Shown here piece by piece: positions 39,058 to 47,326 of a stretch of DNA of 64,000 nt. The notes below the pieces were generated by a model, which saw only the letters and a program-made list of their open reading frames with translations, did no database searches and was not told where the DNA came from. Position 1 is the first letter of the stretch, and each line of letters starts with the position of its first letter. The DNA is from Clostridia bacterium (GTDB lineage: Bacteria > Bacillota > Clostridia > TANB77 > CAG-465). The stretch lies in the NCBI GenBank assembly GCA_030524345.1, contig JAUNGP010000005.1, forward strand, positions 1-64,000, read 5' to 3'. The position numbers and the translations under genes were made by a program.

Positions 39058-39963
39058 ATGAGTAAAAAACAGAAAAAGAGTAGTTTTGTAGGTAAGATAT
39101 TAAGACTTGTTTTTGCATTAATGGTATTTACAATTATTTTTATATCTTCTGTAGCGTTATATGCAAATGTATCAGAGCAGCACTTTGTAAAAGCAGATGG
39201 AAGTAAGGAAATTGTGCAGGGAAGAAAGGAATATGTTACTGCTTTAGTTTGTGGAGTAAATGATAAACTTACTGATATGATAATGTATATGAAATATGAT
39301 ACTAAAAATGGCAAGCTTTTTATTATGTCCATACCAAGAGATACATATGTTGAAAATGAATATTGTGCAGGAAATAAAATTAATGCAATTTATCGAGGAA
39401 AATATGTTATTCCATTAGTAGAAGAAGTCCAGAAATTATTAGATACCGATATTGATTATTATGTTATATTTGATACAGAATTGGTTACTAAAATTGTTGA
39501 TGAGATTGGCGGCGTTGAGGTAGAAGTTCCTTTTGAGATGAAATATGATGATCCAACACAAGATCTACATATAGATTTGGAGCCAGGTGTCCAGGTATTA
39601 AATGGAAAAGATGCAGAAGGATTTGTTAGATTTAGGCATAATAATGATATGAGTGTTGCTTATGCTATGGGAGACCTTGGAAGAGTAAAAACACAACAGG
39701 AATTTGTAAAGGCATTTGTTAAATCTTTATTAAGACCAAACAATATATTAAAAATCAATAAAGTTGTAAACATTATACTGGAAGATACTGATACTAATGT
39801 TACAATGGATGATGTATTTAGATATGGTCTTGATGTTATCAAAATAGATGTTGATAATATCATTAATAAAACAGCAATTGGGGCTCCTAAATATGTTAAT
39901 GGCATTTCGTATTTTATAATGGATACTGAAAAGACGCAGTCTGAAATGGAAAGTGCCTTTTAA
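39058..39963 (+). CDS. LytR-CpsA-Psr (LCP) family cell wall glycopolymer ligase
   Basis: LCP proteins attach teichoic acids or capsule to peptidoglycan outside the cell. The 301 residues have an N-terminal membrane anchor (about 12-35). The LCP core has DKLTDMIMYM, LFIMSIPRDTYVE (about 90-102), NAIYRGK, VDEIGGVEVEVP and FVRFRHNND...GDLGRVKTQQEF, with the arginines that bind the polyprenyl phosphate. The ATG at 39058 follows AAAGAG; an in-frame TTG lies two codons upstream. Confidence 0.92.
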   Translation: MSKKQKKSSFVGKILRLVFALMVFTIIFISSVALYANVSEQHFVKADGSKEIVQGRKEYVTALVCGVNDKLTDMIMYMKYDTKNGKLFIMSIPRDTYVENEYCAGNKINAIYRGKYVIPLVEEVQKLLDTDIDYYVIFDTELVTKIVDEIGGVEVEVPFEMKYDDPTQDLHIDLEPGVQVLNGKDAEGFVRFRHNNDMSVAYAMGDLGRVKTQQEFVKAFVKSLLRPNNILKINKVVNIILEDTDTNVTMDDVFRYGLDVIKIDVDNIINKTAIGAPKYVNGISYFIMDTEKTQSEMESAF

Positions 39964-39997
39964 CTATAATAATATCTAACATTATGGAAAGGAAATA

Positions 39998-40546
39998 ATG
40001 TTAAAAAATATTATAACAAAATATAAAAAATATTTAATTACTTTGATAATAGTATTATTATCTATAGTCTCAATTATTATGCAAGAGAATCATAGAAATG
40101 AAAGTATTAATATAAATTCAGAGACTATTATAAAAGATGAAAATAAGATAGCTGTGTATATTACCGGAGCTGTCAAAAATCCTGGTGTTTATTATTTAGA
40201 TATTGGATGTAGACTAAGTAATCTTTTAGATGTCTGTGGTGGTGTACTAGATAATGCAGATATTAATCAAATCAATCTTGCAAAAAGATTATCTGATTCT
40301 GATAAGATAGATATTCCTTTTATAAAAGAAGATATAGAGGAAGAAGAAACTGAAGAAGATAAAGTAAATATCAATACTGCTGATGAGTCTGAGCTTATGA
40401 CGTTAAATGGAATAGGAGAGTCAACAGCAAGGAAAATTATTGAATATAGAAAGATACAAGAATTTGTTCAAATAGAAGATATTATGGATGTTCCAGGTAT
40501 CGGTGAGAGTAAATATAATAATATCAAAAATAATATTTGTATATAA
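39998..40546 (+). CDS. comEA: ComEA-like DNA-binding protein
   Basis: This 182-residue protein has an N-terminal membrane anchor (about 13-29) and an SLBB-like domain (about 50-105: IAVYITGAVKNPGVYYLD). An acidic linker follows, then a helix-hairpin-helix domain (about 122-182: VNINTADESELMTLNGIGESTARKI). This is the ComEA layout: a surface DNA receptor for natural transformation. comEC and comEB are not in the window, so competence is unproven. The ATG follows GGAAAGGAA. Confidence 0.9.
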   Translation: MLKNIITKYKKYLITLIIVLLSIVSIIMQENHRNESININSETIIKDENKIAVYITGAVKNPGVYYLDIGCRLSNLLDVCGGVLDNADINQINLAKRLSDSDKIDIPFIKEDIEEEETEEDKVNINTADESELMTLNGIGESTARKIIEYRKIQEFVQIEDIMDVPGIGESKYNNIKNNICI

Positions 40547-40550
40547 TAAA

Positions 40551-40589
40551 AATAGGCTATATGGAAAAGCATATAGCCTATTTTATTTT
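40551..40589 (+). terminator. Terminator after comEA
   Basis: A 13-bp perfect stem, AATAGGCTATATG / CATATAGCCTATT, then TTATTTT. Confidence 0.9.
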
Positions 40590-40616
40590 CATATATTTGA
40601 CTATAAGGAGGATGAA

Positions 40617-41249
40617 ATGAGATACTATATCTATTTAGATAAAGAACTATTACAAATGCTATTTTGTACTTTGGAAAATACAAATTTTGATATAGAAGTT
40701 GTAGAATATTCTGTAAGAAAAAATTATGGTACAAGTAATGAAGTCTCAATAGATCCTGGTATCGAAAGTATTTCCGATTGTGAGAGTAGTATGGATAAAG
40801 ATAATGAAAAAAAAGAACATAGAAGAAATAAATCTGGGAATCTTTGTAAAGAACATATAGGTGTTTCATATGAGCATAATAATTCATATAATGTGCAAAC
40901 AGAAAAAAGATATATCAATATAGAGGATATATCTAATATGAAAAATAATGCATTTTACCATAAATTAATCAAAATGATGAATAGTGAAGTTGAAAAAGAA
41001 GACTCAAGAGTTATTTTAGAAACAGGTATCATACTCTCATATCATAATGAGTCTATAGAAAGTCCAAAAGATGGATTTTTTATCTTGAATGATAACTATG
41101 TTTGGTTTGATAAGACGAAATTGAACGGAGATATCGATTTACTTTGCAATATGAATTGTAAGATGAATGTCATAGGATATATGATGAATTGTGAAAAACA
41201 AGAAAATTGCAAGAATATATTAAAAGCAATTGCAATATTTATAGAATAA
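40617..41249 (+). CDS. Conserved hypothetical protein, DUF6414-like
   Basis: This 210-residue protein has an N-terminal MRYYIYLDKELLQMLF, a charged low-complexity middle (about 45-80), and a C-terminal region with EKRYINIEDISNMKNNAFYHKL. This resembles the uncharacterised DUF6414 group, from memory and not certain. There is no signal peptide. The ATG at 40617 follows AAGGAGG. The 43-codon in-frame extension upstream crosses the comEA terminator. Confidence 0.55.
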   Translation: MRYYIYLDKELLQMLFCTLENTNFDIEVVEYSVRKNYGTSNEVSIDPGIESISDCESSMDKDNEKKEHRRNKSGNLCKEHIGVSYEHNNSYNVQTEKRYINIEDISNMKNNAFYHKLIKMMNSEVEKEDSRVILETGIILSYHNESIESPKDGFFILNDNYVWFDKTKLNGDIDLLCNMNCKMNVIGYMMNCEKQENCKNILKAIAIFIE

Positions 41250-41250
41250 A

Positions 41251-41267
41251 GCCCTTAGTAAAAGGGC
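41251..41267. terminator. Short hairpin between convergent genes
   Basis: GCCCTT / AAGGGC stem with a weak T-rich flank. Possibly a shared terminator. Confidence 0.5.
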
Positions 41268-41271
41268 TATA

Positions 41272-42288
41272 TTAATATTCATTTAGTATTTTTTCTATTT
41301 GATCTTTGTTATTTTCAACTAACTCTATAAAAGATTCTGCAAGCTCTTTGTCAAATTGTGTACCTGAATTTTTCTTTATTTCAGATATTGCAAATTCTAT
41401 AGAAGCTTCTTCTTTATATGGCCTTTTTGAGACAATTGCATCAAAGCTATCACATATAGTTAAAGCTTTTGCAAGGTAAGGAATTTTATCTCCTTTTATT
41501 CCTTGTGGATATCCTTTACCATCAATTCTTTCATGATGACAATAAATAATGGGACATATATCCTTGTAAATATCAGAAACTGCTAATATGTTTGCTCCGA
41601 TCACTGGATGAAGCTTTATTGTTGTGTATTCTTCATCAGATAATTTGCCATTATTTAATAATATATTATCTGGAATACCTATTTTACCAATATCATGGAA
41701 TGTAGCAGCAATTTGTAAGTCTGAAAAACTTTTTGGATCTAGTTTTAGTTTTTTAGCAAATATACTACAAAGCATTGCAACTCGTCTTGAATGTTCTTCG
41801 GTAAAGTGATCCTTTGCGCCTACAATTTTTAGTAATATTTGGGCAAAATCTACTAAGTAATGTTCTAGTTTTTTGTCCATATTCTTAATTTTATTAATTT
41901 GTTCAATATATTTGATACCACTTTGTATCATTAAGATTAATTGATCAAATCGGTTACTTTTTTCAAAATAAGCTTGTATATCTAATTGCTTCATAACTTC
42001 AATTGATGGAGACAGATCTTTATGAACAGACATTAATATAATATAAATATCTTTGTTAAATTCTCTTACAAGTTCAACAATTCTATCTCCTTTTACAGGA
42101 GTCATTAAATAATTAACAATTAATATATCATATTGATTTATTTTTAGTTCTTCTATAGCAGATACAGGTTCAGTATATGTGCTTACAGTATGACCATATT
42201 TCTCTAATACAACTGAAAGCATTTCCATCATATTTACATCATCATCTATTACTAATATTTTTGCATTTATTATTTTTTCCTCTTCCAT
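41272..42288 (-). CDS. Response regulator-like protein with HD-GYP domain; receiver lacks the phospho-Asp
   Basis: This 338-residue protein has an N-terminal receiver domain (about 9-125) and an HD-GYP domain (about 150-325). The latter has FHDIGKIGIPDN and HHERIDGKGYPQG intact, so it probably hydrolyses cyclic di-GMP or a related dinucleotide. In the receiver, the acidic pocket (IDDD, 14-17) is present. The expected phosphoacceptor is Asn59 (ILIVNYLM) instead of Asp, so control by phosphorylation is doubtful. The ATG at 42288 follows TAGGTGA; a GTG at 42297 lies too close to that site. Confidence 0.88.
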   Translation of the reverse strand: MEEEKIINAKILVIDDDVNMMEMLSVVLEKYGHTVSTYTEPVSAIEELKINQYDILIVNYLMTPVKGDRIVELVREFNKDIYIILMSVHKDLSPSIEVMKQLDIQAYFEKSNRFDQLILMIQSGIKYIEQINKIKNMDKKLEHYLVDFAQILLKIVGAKDHFTEEHSRRVAMLCSIFAKKLKLDPKSFSDLQIAATFHDIGKIGIPDNILLNNGKLSDEEYTTIKLHPVIGANILAVSDIYKDICPIIYCHHERIDGKGYPQGIKGDKIPYLAKALTICDSFDAIVSKRPYKEEASIEFAISEIKKNSGTQFDKELAESFIELVENNKDQIEKILNEY

Positions 42289-42383
42289 ATATTTCACCTA
42301 CTTTTAGTAAGTATATCAAAATTATAATAAATAATCAATAAGAGATATGAAACTTTATAGTCGAAACTTGCGATCGATTTTTC

Positions 42384-42412
42384 TTGACATTACAAAACCT
42401 GGATGTTATAGT
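42384..42412 (+). promoter_or_regulatory. Promoter of the CpaB-type cluster
   Basis: TTGACA, 17 bp, TATAGT preceded by TGT. The predicted transcript start (about 42419) lies only 1-3 nt before an AGGAGGTGA site, which excludes the upstream ATG at 42347 as a start. Confidence 0.8.
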
Positions 42413-42433
42413 ATTATTACAGGAGGTGATGAA

Positions 42434-42544
42434 ATATATAAATTAATTTTTATTATATTTTCAATTCTATTTTCTTATAATTTAGTTTCATTATTTTTTA
42501 TATCTAGAAAACAAAAGAAATTTTTTTCTAACAAAAAGAGGTGA
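42434..42544 (+). CDS. Small membrane protein with probable AUA start
   Basis: This predicted 36-residue protein is one hydrophobic helix (about residues 3-23) followed by a Lys/Arg-rich tail (SRKQKKFFSNKKR). A full AGGAGGTGA site (42421-42429) is followed 7 nt after GGAGG by ATA in this frame. No ATG, GTG or TTG is well placed. The out-of-frame ATG at 42429 has a 2-nt spacing and gives only five codons. Its stop overlaps the GTG at 42541. Function unknown. Confidence 0.5.
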   Translation: MYKLIFIIFSILFSYNLVSLFFISRKQKKFFSNKKR

Positions 42545-42549
42545 CAGCA

Positions 42550-43176
42550 ATAAAGTATTTATTTCGTAAATTAATCAGTAAAAGAGTTCAGGTGTCTATT
42601 TTATTATTTTCTATTTTTTTATTTTTAATCTTATGTTTTATTTACAACAAATTAATGTTAAATTCTAAATGTGTTTTTGTCTTAAAAAAAGATATTTCAA
42701 AAGGCGAAAAGCTATCATATGATAATATTCAAAAAGTAATCATAAAAAATTTTAATCAAGAGGAATTAATAGAACCATATAGTAGTGTAGCTGCATTTGA
42801 TTTAAAAAAAGGACAAATTTTAAGCAATGAGATGATATCAAAAGATGAAGTTCCTATATTAAGTGAACAGATTATAATACCAGTTTCTAATAACGTGAAG
42901 GGTATGAAAAAAGGAGATTTTGTTAATGTGTATATGACTACACAAAAAGAAAATATAGAAAATATAAAGGGGAATCATTACGTTAGTTTAACAAATAAGC
43001 AAAATGACACTATTACTGTAAAAATTATAGAGAATAAAAAAATACTTGAAATATATCAAGACGAGGATAATAAAGGGTATATCATCATTGAGGTGGAGAA
43101 AAACATTGCTTTGTTGATAGAAAATGTAAAAAGTATGTCAAGCTTTAGTCTATCCATTATGGAAAGGGGGAGATAA
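42550..43176 (+). CDS. CpaB/SAF-domain membrane protein with probable AUA start
   Basis: This 208-residue protein has an N-terminal membrane helix (about 14-34) and a SAF domain (about 42-105: VFVLKKDISKGEKLSYDNIQ), then IIPVSNNVKGMKKGDFVNVYM. This fits CpaB/RcpC, which acts in Flp/Tad pilus assembly. The site AAAGAGGTGA (42535-42544) is followed after 5 nt by ATA at 42550. The GTG at 42541 lies inside the site. No pilus ATPase, secretin or pilin is nearby, so the role here is unclear. It might also be an SAF-domain sugar- or wall-binding protein. Confidence 0.7.
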   Translation: MKYLFRKLISKRVQVSILLFSIFLFLILCFIYNKLMLNSKCVFVLKKDISKGEKLSYDNIQKVIIKNFNQEELIEPYSSVAAFDLKKGQILSNEMISKDEVPILSEQIIIPVSNNVKGMKKGDFVNVYMTTQKENIENIKGNHYVSLTNKQNDTITVKIIENKKILEIYQDEDNKGYIIIEVEKNIALLIENVKSMSSFSLSIMERGR

Positions 43177-43177
43177 T

Positions 43178-43537
43178 ATAAAAATAATTTTTTTGTATGA
43201 TAGACAAATAGAATGCTTTCATAAAAGAGTTGAGCGCTTAAAAAACTATATAGATTATATGTTAAAAAGTAAGGTTCATATATCAGTTGCTAAAGAAAAT
43301 GAGGTTATATATGACTTATACGTAATATTATCAGATGATATACTAATGATACAGAAATATATAAAAAGTATAAAAAATAAAGATAAGATAATAATTATAA
43401 CACAAAACAAAAACATAGATCATATTATAAAATGTGTGAATATTACCAAAAATATGTATTATTTATATAGCAGTGATGAATATTTATTTAATAAATTTAA
43501 GAGAGTTTATGAGAGCAATTTAGCAAAATATAATTAA
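43178..43537 (+). CDS. Receiver-like/CpaE N-terminal-like protein with probable AUA start
   Basis: This predicted 119-residue protein starts (M)KIIFLYDRQIE, an opening beta strand like that of receiver or TadZ/CpaE N-terminal domains. Alternating helices and strands follow (VIYDLYVILSD, KIIIITQNKNID, MYYLYSS). No phosphorylation triad is clear and the CpaE ATPase domain is missing. ATA at 43178 lies 5 nt after GGGGGAG and 2 nt after the CpaB-like stop. The first conventional start (TTG at 43193) is 20 nt from that site and would delete the first strand. Confidence 0.5.
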   Translation: MKIIFLYDRQIECFHKRVERLKNYIDYMLKSKVHISVAKENEVIYDLYVILSDDILMIQKYIKSIKNKDKIIIITQNKNIDHIIKCVNITKNMYYLYSSDEYLFNKFKRVYESNLAKYN

Positions 43538-43580
43538 TCATACCATAGTAGTTCCAAAAAAGAAAATATAGTAAAAATAT

Positions 43581-43602
43581 AAGCCTACTATATGGTAGGC
43601 TT
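43581..43602. terminator. Bidirectional terminator
   Basis: AAGCCTAC / GTAGGCTT stem, with TATTTAAATTTTT on the plus side and TATTTTTAC on the minus side. It is shared by convergent genes. Confidence 0.8.
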
Positions 43603-43604
43603 AT

Positions 43605-44219
43605 TTAAATTTTTGACAAAGTTTGTAGAGCATTATTTTCAATAATTAGTCTTGCTTTTTCTTTTACTAATGTAGAAAACATATCTAATGAGTAATACTT
43701 ATGGCAATATTCAGAAAGTATTACGAAAGTCTTTAAAAATTTTACATTTTTAGTAGAATATGGACTAAAAATAATAAAATAAGAATTGTTATACTTGTAA
43801 AGGCTGTTCTTTCCAAAGAATAATTTTTCCTGTTTTGAATGATTACACATATCAAGTATAGAATCAATAGAATCAAAGTAAAATATATTACTATCAACTT
43901 TATATGTTATATTGTTATTTTTTAATGAAGTGGTTTTATTTTTTTTCGTATTTTCTAAAAGAGAATATTTTTTTAGTTCTGGTAAATCATCTATTTTTGT
44001 TATTGTAACAATAAGTGAATTATTATCAGAATTTGTTTCTATGATAAGATTTGATGTATCGTCAATTAAAAAATCATCTGTTAAATCTAATTCTTCAATG
44101 AGGTCTAATATTGTACTTGCATCTTTTTGAATATCATCTAATGAAAGTTTCCTTTTCTTTAATTCATCAAATGTTAATGTTATTTTAACCTTATTTTTAT
44201 TTATAAGTTCAACTTTCAT
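43605..44219 (-). CDS. MecA-like adaptor protein
   Basis: This 204-residue protein resembles MecA, the adaptor that feeds ComK and other substrates to ClpCP. The N-terminal domain MKVELINKNKVKITLT...DDIQKDASTILDLIEEL and SLIVTITKI match the MecA N-terminal substrate-binding pattern. A low-complexity linker (about 90-110) precedes a C-terminal domain (about 112-200) for ClpC binding. The ATG at 44219 follows AGGAGGTG. comEA lies 3 kb away, so a competence link is possible, but MecA proteins also act on other targets. Confidence 0.75.
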   Translation of the reverse strand: MKVELINKNKVKITLTFDELKKRKLSLDDIQKDASTILDLIEELDLTDDFLIDDTSNLIIETNSDNNSLIVTITKIDDLPELKKYSLLENTKKNKTTSLKNNNITYKVDSNIFYFDSIDSILDMCNHSKQEKLFFGKNSLYKYNNSYFIIFSPYSTKNVKFLKTFVILSEYCHKYYSLDMFSTLVKEKARLIIENNALQTLSKI

Positions 44220-44328
44220 GTACACCTCCTAATATTATTATACATTAAGTATATGTATTATATAATTAAAGAGTTACAAAGTCAATAATTAAATATATAA
44301 AAATATTTTGATAATAAAATTAAAATTA

Positions 44329-44357
44329 TTGCAAGTTACATAATTTTGTGGTATAAT
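44329..44357 (+). promoter_or_regulatory. Promoter of rpsF-ssb-rpsR
   Basis: TTGCAA, 17 bp, TATAAT preceded by TGG. Confidence 0.8.
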
Positions 44358-44376
44358 ACTTGCAGTTAATTTCCTT

Positions 44377-44397
44377 ACTCTATAGTTGTTATAGAGT
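44377..44397 (+). promoter_or_regulatory. Leader hairpin of the rpsF operon (candidate S6:S18 site)
   Basis: ACTCTATA / TATAGAGT stem in the roughly 60-nt leader, followed by CAGATGGCC and then the rpsF Shine-Dalgarno site. Many bacteria regulate rpsF by an S6:S18-binding leader. I cannot confirm the conserved bulge here. Confidence 0.4.
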
Positions 44398-44426
44398 CAG
44401 ATGGCCAAGAGGAGGTGAGTTAAGTC

Positions 44427-44708
44427 ATGAATAATTATGAATCAGTTATAATACTTTCTACAAAAGCAACAGAAGAAGAGACAGTAGCTTTTGGAGAAAA
44501 GATGAAGAATTTAATTTCAGAAAATGGCGAACTTACAAATGTTGAAGAATGGGGAAAAAGAACTTTAGCTTATGATATTAAAAAGCAAAAAGAAGGATAT
44601 TACATACTATTTACATTTGTAGCAAAGCCAGAATTTATTTCTGAATTTGAAAGAATTTTAAGACTAGATGAAATTGTTTTAAAACATATAGTAATAAAAA
44701 AAGACTAA
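44427..44708 (+). CDS. rpsF: 30S ribosomal protein S6
   Basis: S6 pairs with S18 on the 30S platform. The 93 residues start MNNYESVIILSTKATEEE, and EWGKRTLAYDIKKQKEGYYILF and LRLDEIVLKHIVIKKD follow, as expected. The ATG follows GAGGAGGTGAG. It is the first gene of the conserved rpsF-ssb-rpsR operon. Confidence 0.95.
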   Translation: MNNYESVIILSTKATEEETVAFGEKMKNLISENGELTNVEEWGKRTLAYDIKKQKEGYYILFTFVAKPEFISEFERILRLDEIVLKHIVIKKD

Positions 44709-44755
44709 TATTTGAATAAATACACGTAAAGTGTTTGATAGGGGGAAAAAAGAAT

Positions 44756-45175
44756 ATGAATAAATTTCAATTTATGGGGAGATTAACAAGAGACCCTGAA
44801 GCTAGATTTACACCAAATACAAATACACCCGTTACAACATTCTCTATTGCTGTAAATAGAAGATTTGCAGATCAAAACGGTGAGAGAAAAGCAGATTTTT
44901 TTAATTTAACTGCTTATGGAAAACTAGCTGAATTTTGTGCTAAATATTATAGAAAAGGACAACAAGTATTGGTCGAAGGTAGAATACAAAACAGAACTTG
45001 GGAAGATCAAAATGGTCAAAAAAGATATGCTACAGATTATATCATTGAAAATGCATATTTTGCTGATTCAAGAAGAGAACCAGGTGCTGGTGATGGAATG
45101 GGAGCAGATATGCCATCATCAAGTATAGACGGAGAATTTATAACAATAGATGATACTGATGATTTACCATTCTAA
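44756..45175 (+). CDS. ssb: Single-stranded DNA-binding protein
   Basis: SSB coats single-stranded DNA as a tetramer. The 139 residues have the OB fold ([40 protein letters not shown]) and the acidic tip DDTDDLPF that recruits partner proteins. The linker is short (about 110-130). The ATG at 44756 follows GGGGGAAAA; seven in-frame codons upstream are not supported. Confidence 0.96.
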   Translation: MNKFQFMGRLTRDPEARFTPNTNTPVTTFSIAVNRRFADQNGERKADFFNLTAYGKLAEFCAKYYRKGQQVLVEGRIQNRTWEDQNGQKRYATDYIIENAYFADSRREPGAGDGMGADMPSSSIDGEFITIDDTDDLPF

Positions 45176-45207
45176 TTCAATTTTTGATTGGAGAGGAGGA
45201 AAATAAA

Positions 45208-45468
45208 ATGGCAGACAATAAAGCAAAAAAAGGATCTAAGAACGATAAAAACTTTAGAAGACCAAGAAAAAAAGTTTGTAACTTTTGTGTTGATAGAGTT
45301 GAAGAAATAGATTATAAAGATGTAGAAAAATTAAAGAAATATGTAAGTGATAAAGGTAAAATCTTACCAAGAAGAGTTACAGGAACTTGTGCTAAGCATC
45401 AAAGAAAAGTTACTGAAGCTATTCAAAGGGCAAGACATATTGCACTTTTACCATATACAGTAAAATAG
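45208..45468 (+). CDS. rpsR: 30S ribosomal protein S18 (zinc-binding form)
   Basis: The 86 residues include KVCNFC (about 23-28) and [10 protein letters not shown] (about 59-68). The pattern C-x2-C...C-x2-H marks the zinc-binding C+ form of S18. Some genomes have both C+ and C- copies under zinc control; only this one is visible here. ILPRRVTG and [13 protein letters not shown] are family-typical. The ATG at 45208 follows GAGGAGGAAAA. Confidence 0.96.
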   Translation: MADNKAKKGSKNDKNFRRPRKKVCNFCVDRVEEIDYKDVEKLKKYVSDKGKILPRRVTGTCAKHQRKVTEAIQRARHIALLPYTVK

Positions 45469-45474
45469 TAATTA

Positions 45475-45502
45475 ATGTTCACAATATTGTGAACATTTTT
45501 TG
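45475..45502 (+). terminator. Terminator of the rpsF operon
   Basis: A 22-base perfect palindrome, stem ATGTTCACAAT / ATTGTGAACAT, then TTTTTTG. Confidence 0.9.
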
Positions 45503-45561
45503 TATTTTATTGATTTTTTTTCAATTCTAAAATATAATATATTAGGTAAAGGAGAAAAATT

Positions 45562-46080
45562 ATGACAGAAAGCTTAGTTACAAGTATAATAGATATGTTT
45601 GGGAGTTTTGCAACTGCTCCATTTGGTAAGGAGGTAATTACTTTTGTAGTTTCACTTTTACCAGTATTAGAACTTAGAGGAGGACTACTTGCTGCCGGAG
45701 CATTAAACCTTAATCCTTGGATTGCATATTTTATTGCAATTATCGGGAATTTACTTCCTATCCCCTTTATTTTATTATTTTTAACACCAATTTTTAATTG
45801 GATGAAGAAAAGGAAGTTTTTAAAGAAAATAGTAGATAAGTTAGAAAAGAAGGCAGAATCAAAAAGAGATAAATTTGAAAAAGGAGAATTTATCGCATTA
45901 ATACTTTTTGTGGGTATTCCACTTCCGGGTACAGGAGCTTGGACTGGTGCACTTATAGCAAGTGTTATGGGAATGAATAAGAAAAAAGCTTTTCTTGCGA
46001 TCGTTCTTGGCGTTTTAATGGCAAGTATTATCATGATGATATTATCGTATGGAATTTTAAACAATGCTATGTATCATTAA
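45562..46080 (+). CDS. Small multidrug export-like membrane protein (PF06695 type)
   Basis: This 172-residue integral membrane protein has about four hydrophobic segments. The family motif is LPVLELRGGLLAAGAL (about 34-49). IIGNLLPIPFILLFLTPIF and IPLPGTGAWTGALIASVMGM follow, typical of the Sm_multidrug_ex family. Transport activity is poorly established for this family. The ATG follows AAAGGAGAAAA. It stands alone after the rpsF terminator. Confidence 0.85.
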   Translation: MTESLVTSIIDMFGSFATAPFGKEVITFVVSLLPVLELRGGLLAAGALNLNPWIAYFIAIIGNLLPIPFILLFLTPIFNWMKKRKFLKKIVDKLEKKAESKRDKFEKGEFIALILFVGIPLPGTGAWTGALIASVMGMNKKKAFLAIVLGVLMASIIMMILSYGILNNAMYH

Positions 46081-46216
46081 TAACAGAAGAAGTTCTAAAT
46101 AAAAATGTTTAAAATTGAGATGATTCATTTAATTTTTGCTTTAGTAGTTTTGGCTAAAAAAGTAAAAACTATTTGTATTTTAAATAAATAATAATGTAAA
46201 TATAAGGGGAGATTCT

Positions 46217-47254
46217 ATGGTAGATATTTCAGTAATTATTCCAATATATAATACGCCTAAAGAATATCTTAATGATTCGATTCAGTCTTTACTATCTCAA
46301 AACTATCCTAAATTGGAGATATTATTAATAGATGATAATTCCAATTTAAAAGAAACAGTATCAACATGTAAAAAATATGCTAAAGATAATAAGATAAAAT
46401 ATATTAGATTAAATAAAAATTTGGGCGTTTCTAATGCGCGAAATATTGGAATAAAATCCGCATCAAATAACTATATTATGTTTTTAGATGCAGATGATTG
46501 GATTGAGAACAATACATTTAGAATATTATCTAATTTAGTAGAAAAAAATCCTAAATGCCAAATTTATATGTTTAATTCTATGACTGTAATAGACGGAGTT
46601 CAAAATAATAATAAGTTTCTTCCGTTTGATGATGGTATCTTAACGAAAAGTAATATAGAAGAACTAAGAAGGCAAATTATATTCAAAAGAAGTAATGAAT
46701 ATATACCAAATTTTAATTGTATTGGAGTATCATGGGCAAAGTTTTATAGCAAAAAATTTCTCATAGATAATCATGTTACTTTTGATACGGAACTAAGACG
46801 TGCAGAAGATCATATTTTCATACTTTCATTACTTAAATATGATCCTGAAATATACTATTTAAATAATTATATGTATAATTACAGAAGAAATTATTCTTCT
46901 GCTGTAAATAAGCATAATAAAAATGTAAAAGTAGACTTTAGAAATACTTTAGAGCGATTAGAAAAGTTAATAGACTTGAAAAATAATCCTCAATATACAA
47001 ATATTTTCTATAGTAGAATTGCTGAATATTTCATATTAAACTTTTATTCAGATTTTTTTCACATAGACAATAAATTATCATATAAGGAATTTAAAAAAGA
47101 AATTAAAATACTTAAAAATATGTATCCATATCGTTTATTATTGAAATATGATTTAAGTAAACTGATTACTGCTGATGAAACAAGAAAGACAATCTTTCAA
47201 ACGAAATATTGTTTATACCCATTTATATATTATCATTTTAAGAAAAAACACTAG
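46217..47254 (+). CDS. Family 2 glycosyltransferase
   Basis: This 345-residue protein has a GT-A fold start, ISVIIPIYNTPKEYLNDSIQSLL. LLIDDNSN and LGVSNARNIGI follow, then the metal-binding MFLDADDWIE (about residues 91-100). RAEDHIFILSLL near residue 195 fits the catalytic ED motif. There is no membrane helix, so it probably works on the cytosolic face in polysaccharide or teichoic acid synthesis. It stands alone; acceptor and sugar unknown. The ATG follows AAGGGGAG. Confidence 0.88.
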   Translation: MVDISVIIPIYNTPKEYLNDSIQSLLSQNYPKLEILLIDDNSNLKETVSTCKKYAKDNKIKYIRLNKNLGVSNARNIGIKSASNNYIMFLDADDWIENNTFRILSNLVEKNPKCQIYMFNSMTVIDGVQNNNKFLPFDDGILTKSNIEELRRQIIFKRSNEYIPNFNCIGVSWAKFYSKKFLIDNHVTFDTELRRAEDHIFILSLLKYDPEIYYLNNYMYNYRRNYSSAVNKHNKNVKVDFRNTLERLEKLIDLKNNPQYTNIFYSRIAEYFILNFYSDFFHIDNKLSYKEFKKEIKILKNMYPYRLLLKYDLSKLITADETRKTIFQTKYCLYPFIYYHFKKKH

Positions 47255-47326
47255 AGATATATGTTGTGTTATAAATATTATTATTGGGTAATGTATTTAA
47301 GAATGTATGTAAAAGAAATATAATAT

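Noticed and set aside
42429-42446. Five-codon peptide starting at ATG 42429 as a leader peptide
   Set aside because: Spacing from AGGAGG is only 2 nt, and the codons show no attenuation logic. The in-frame ATA at 42434 explains the site better.
42347-42544. ATG at 42347 as start of a 65-residue protein
   Set aside because: It lies upstream of the TTGACA/TATAGT promoter and has no Shine-Dalgarno site. The strong site at 42421 serves a later start.
46081-46216. Terminator in the gap before the GT2 gene
   Set aside because: AGTTTT / AAAACT pairing near 46145-46170 is too short and A+T-rich to call.
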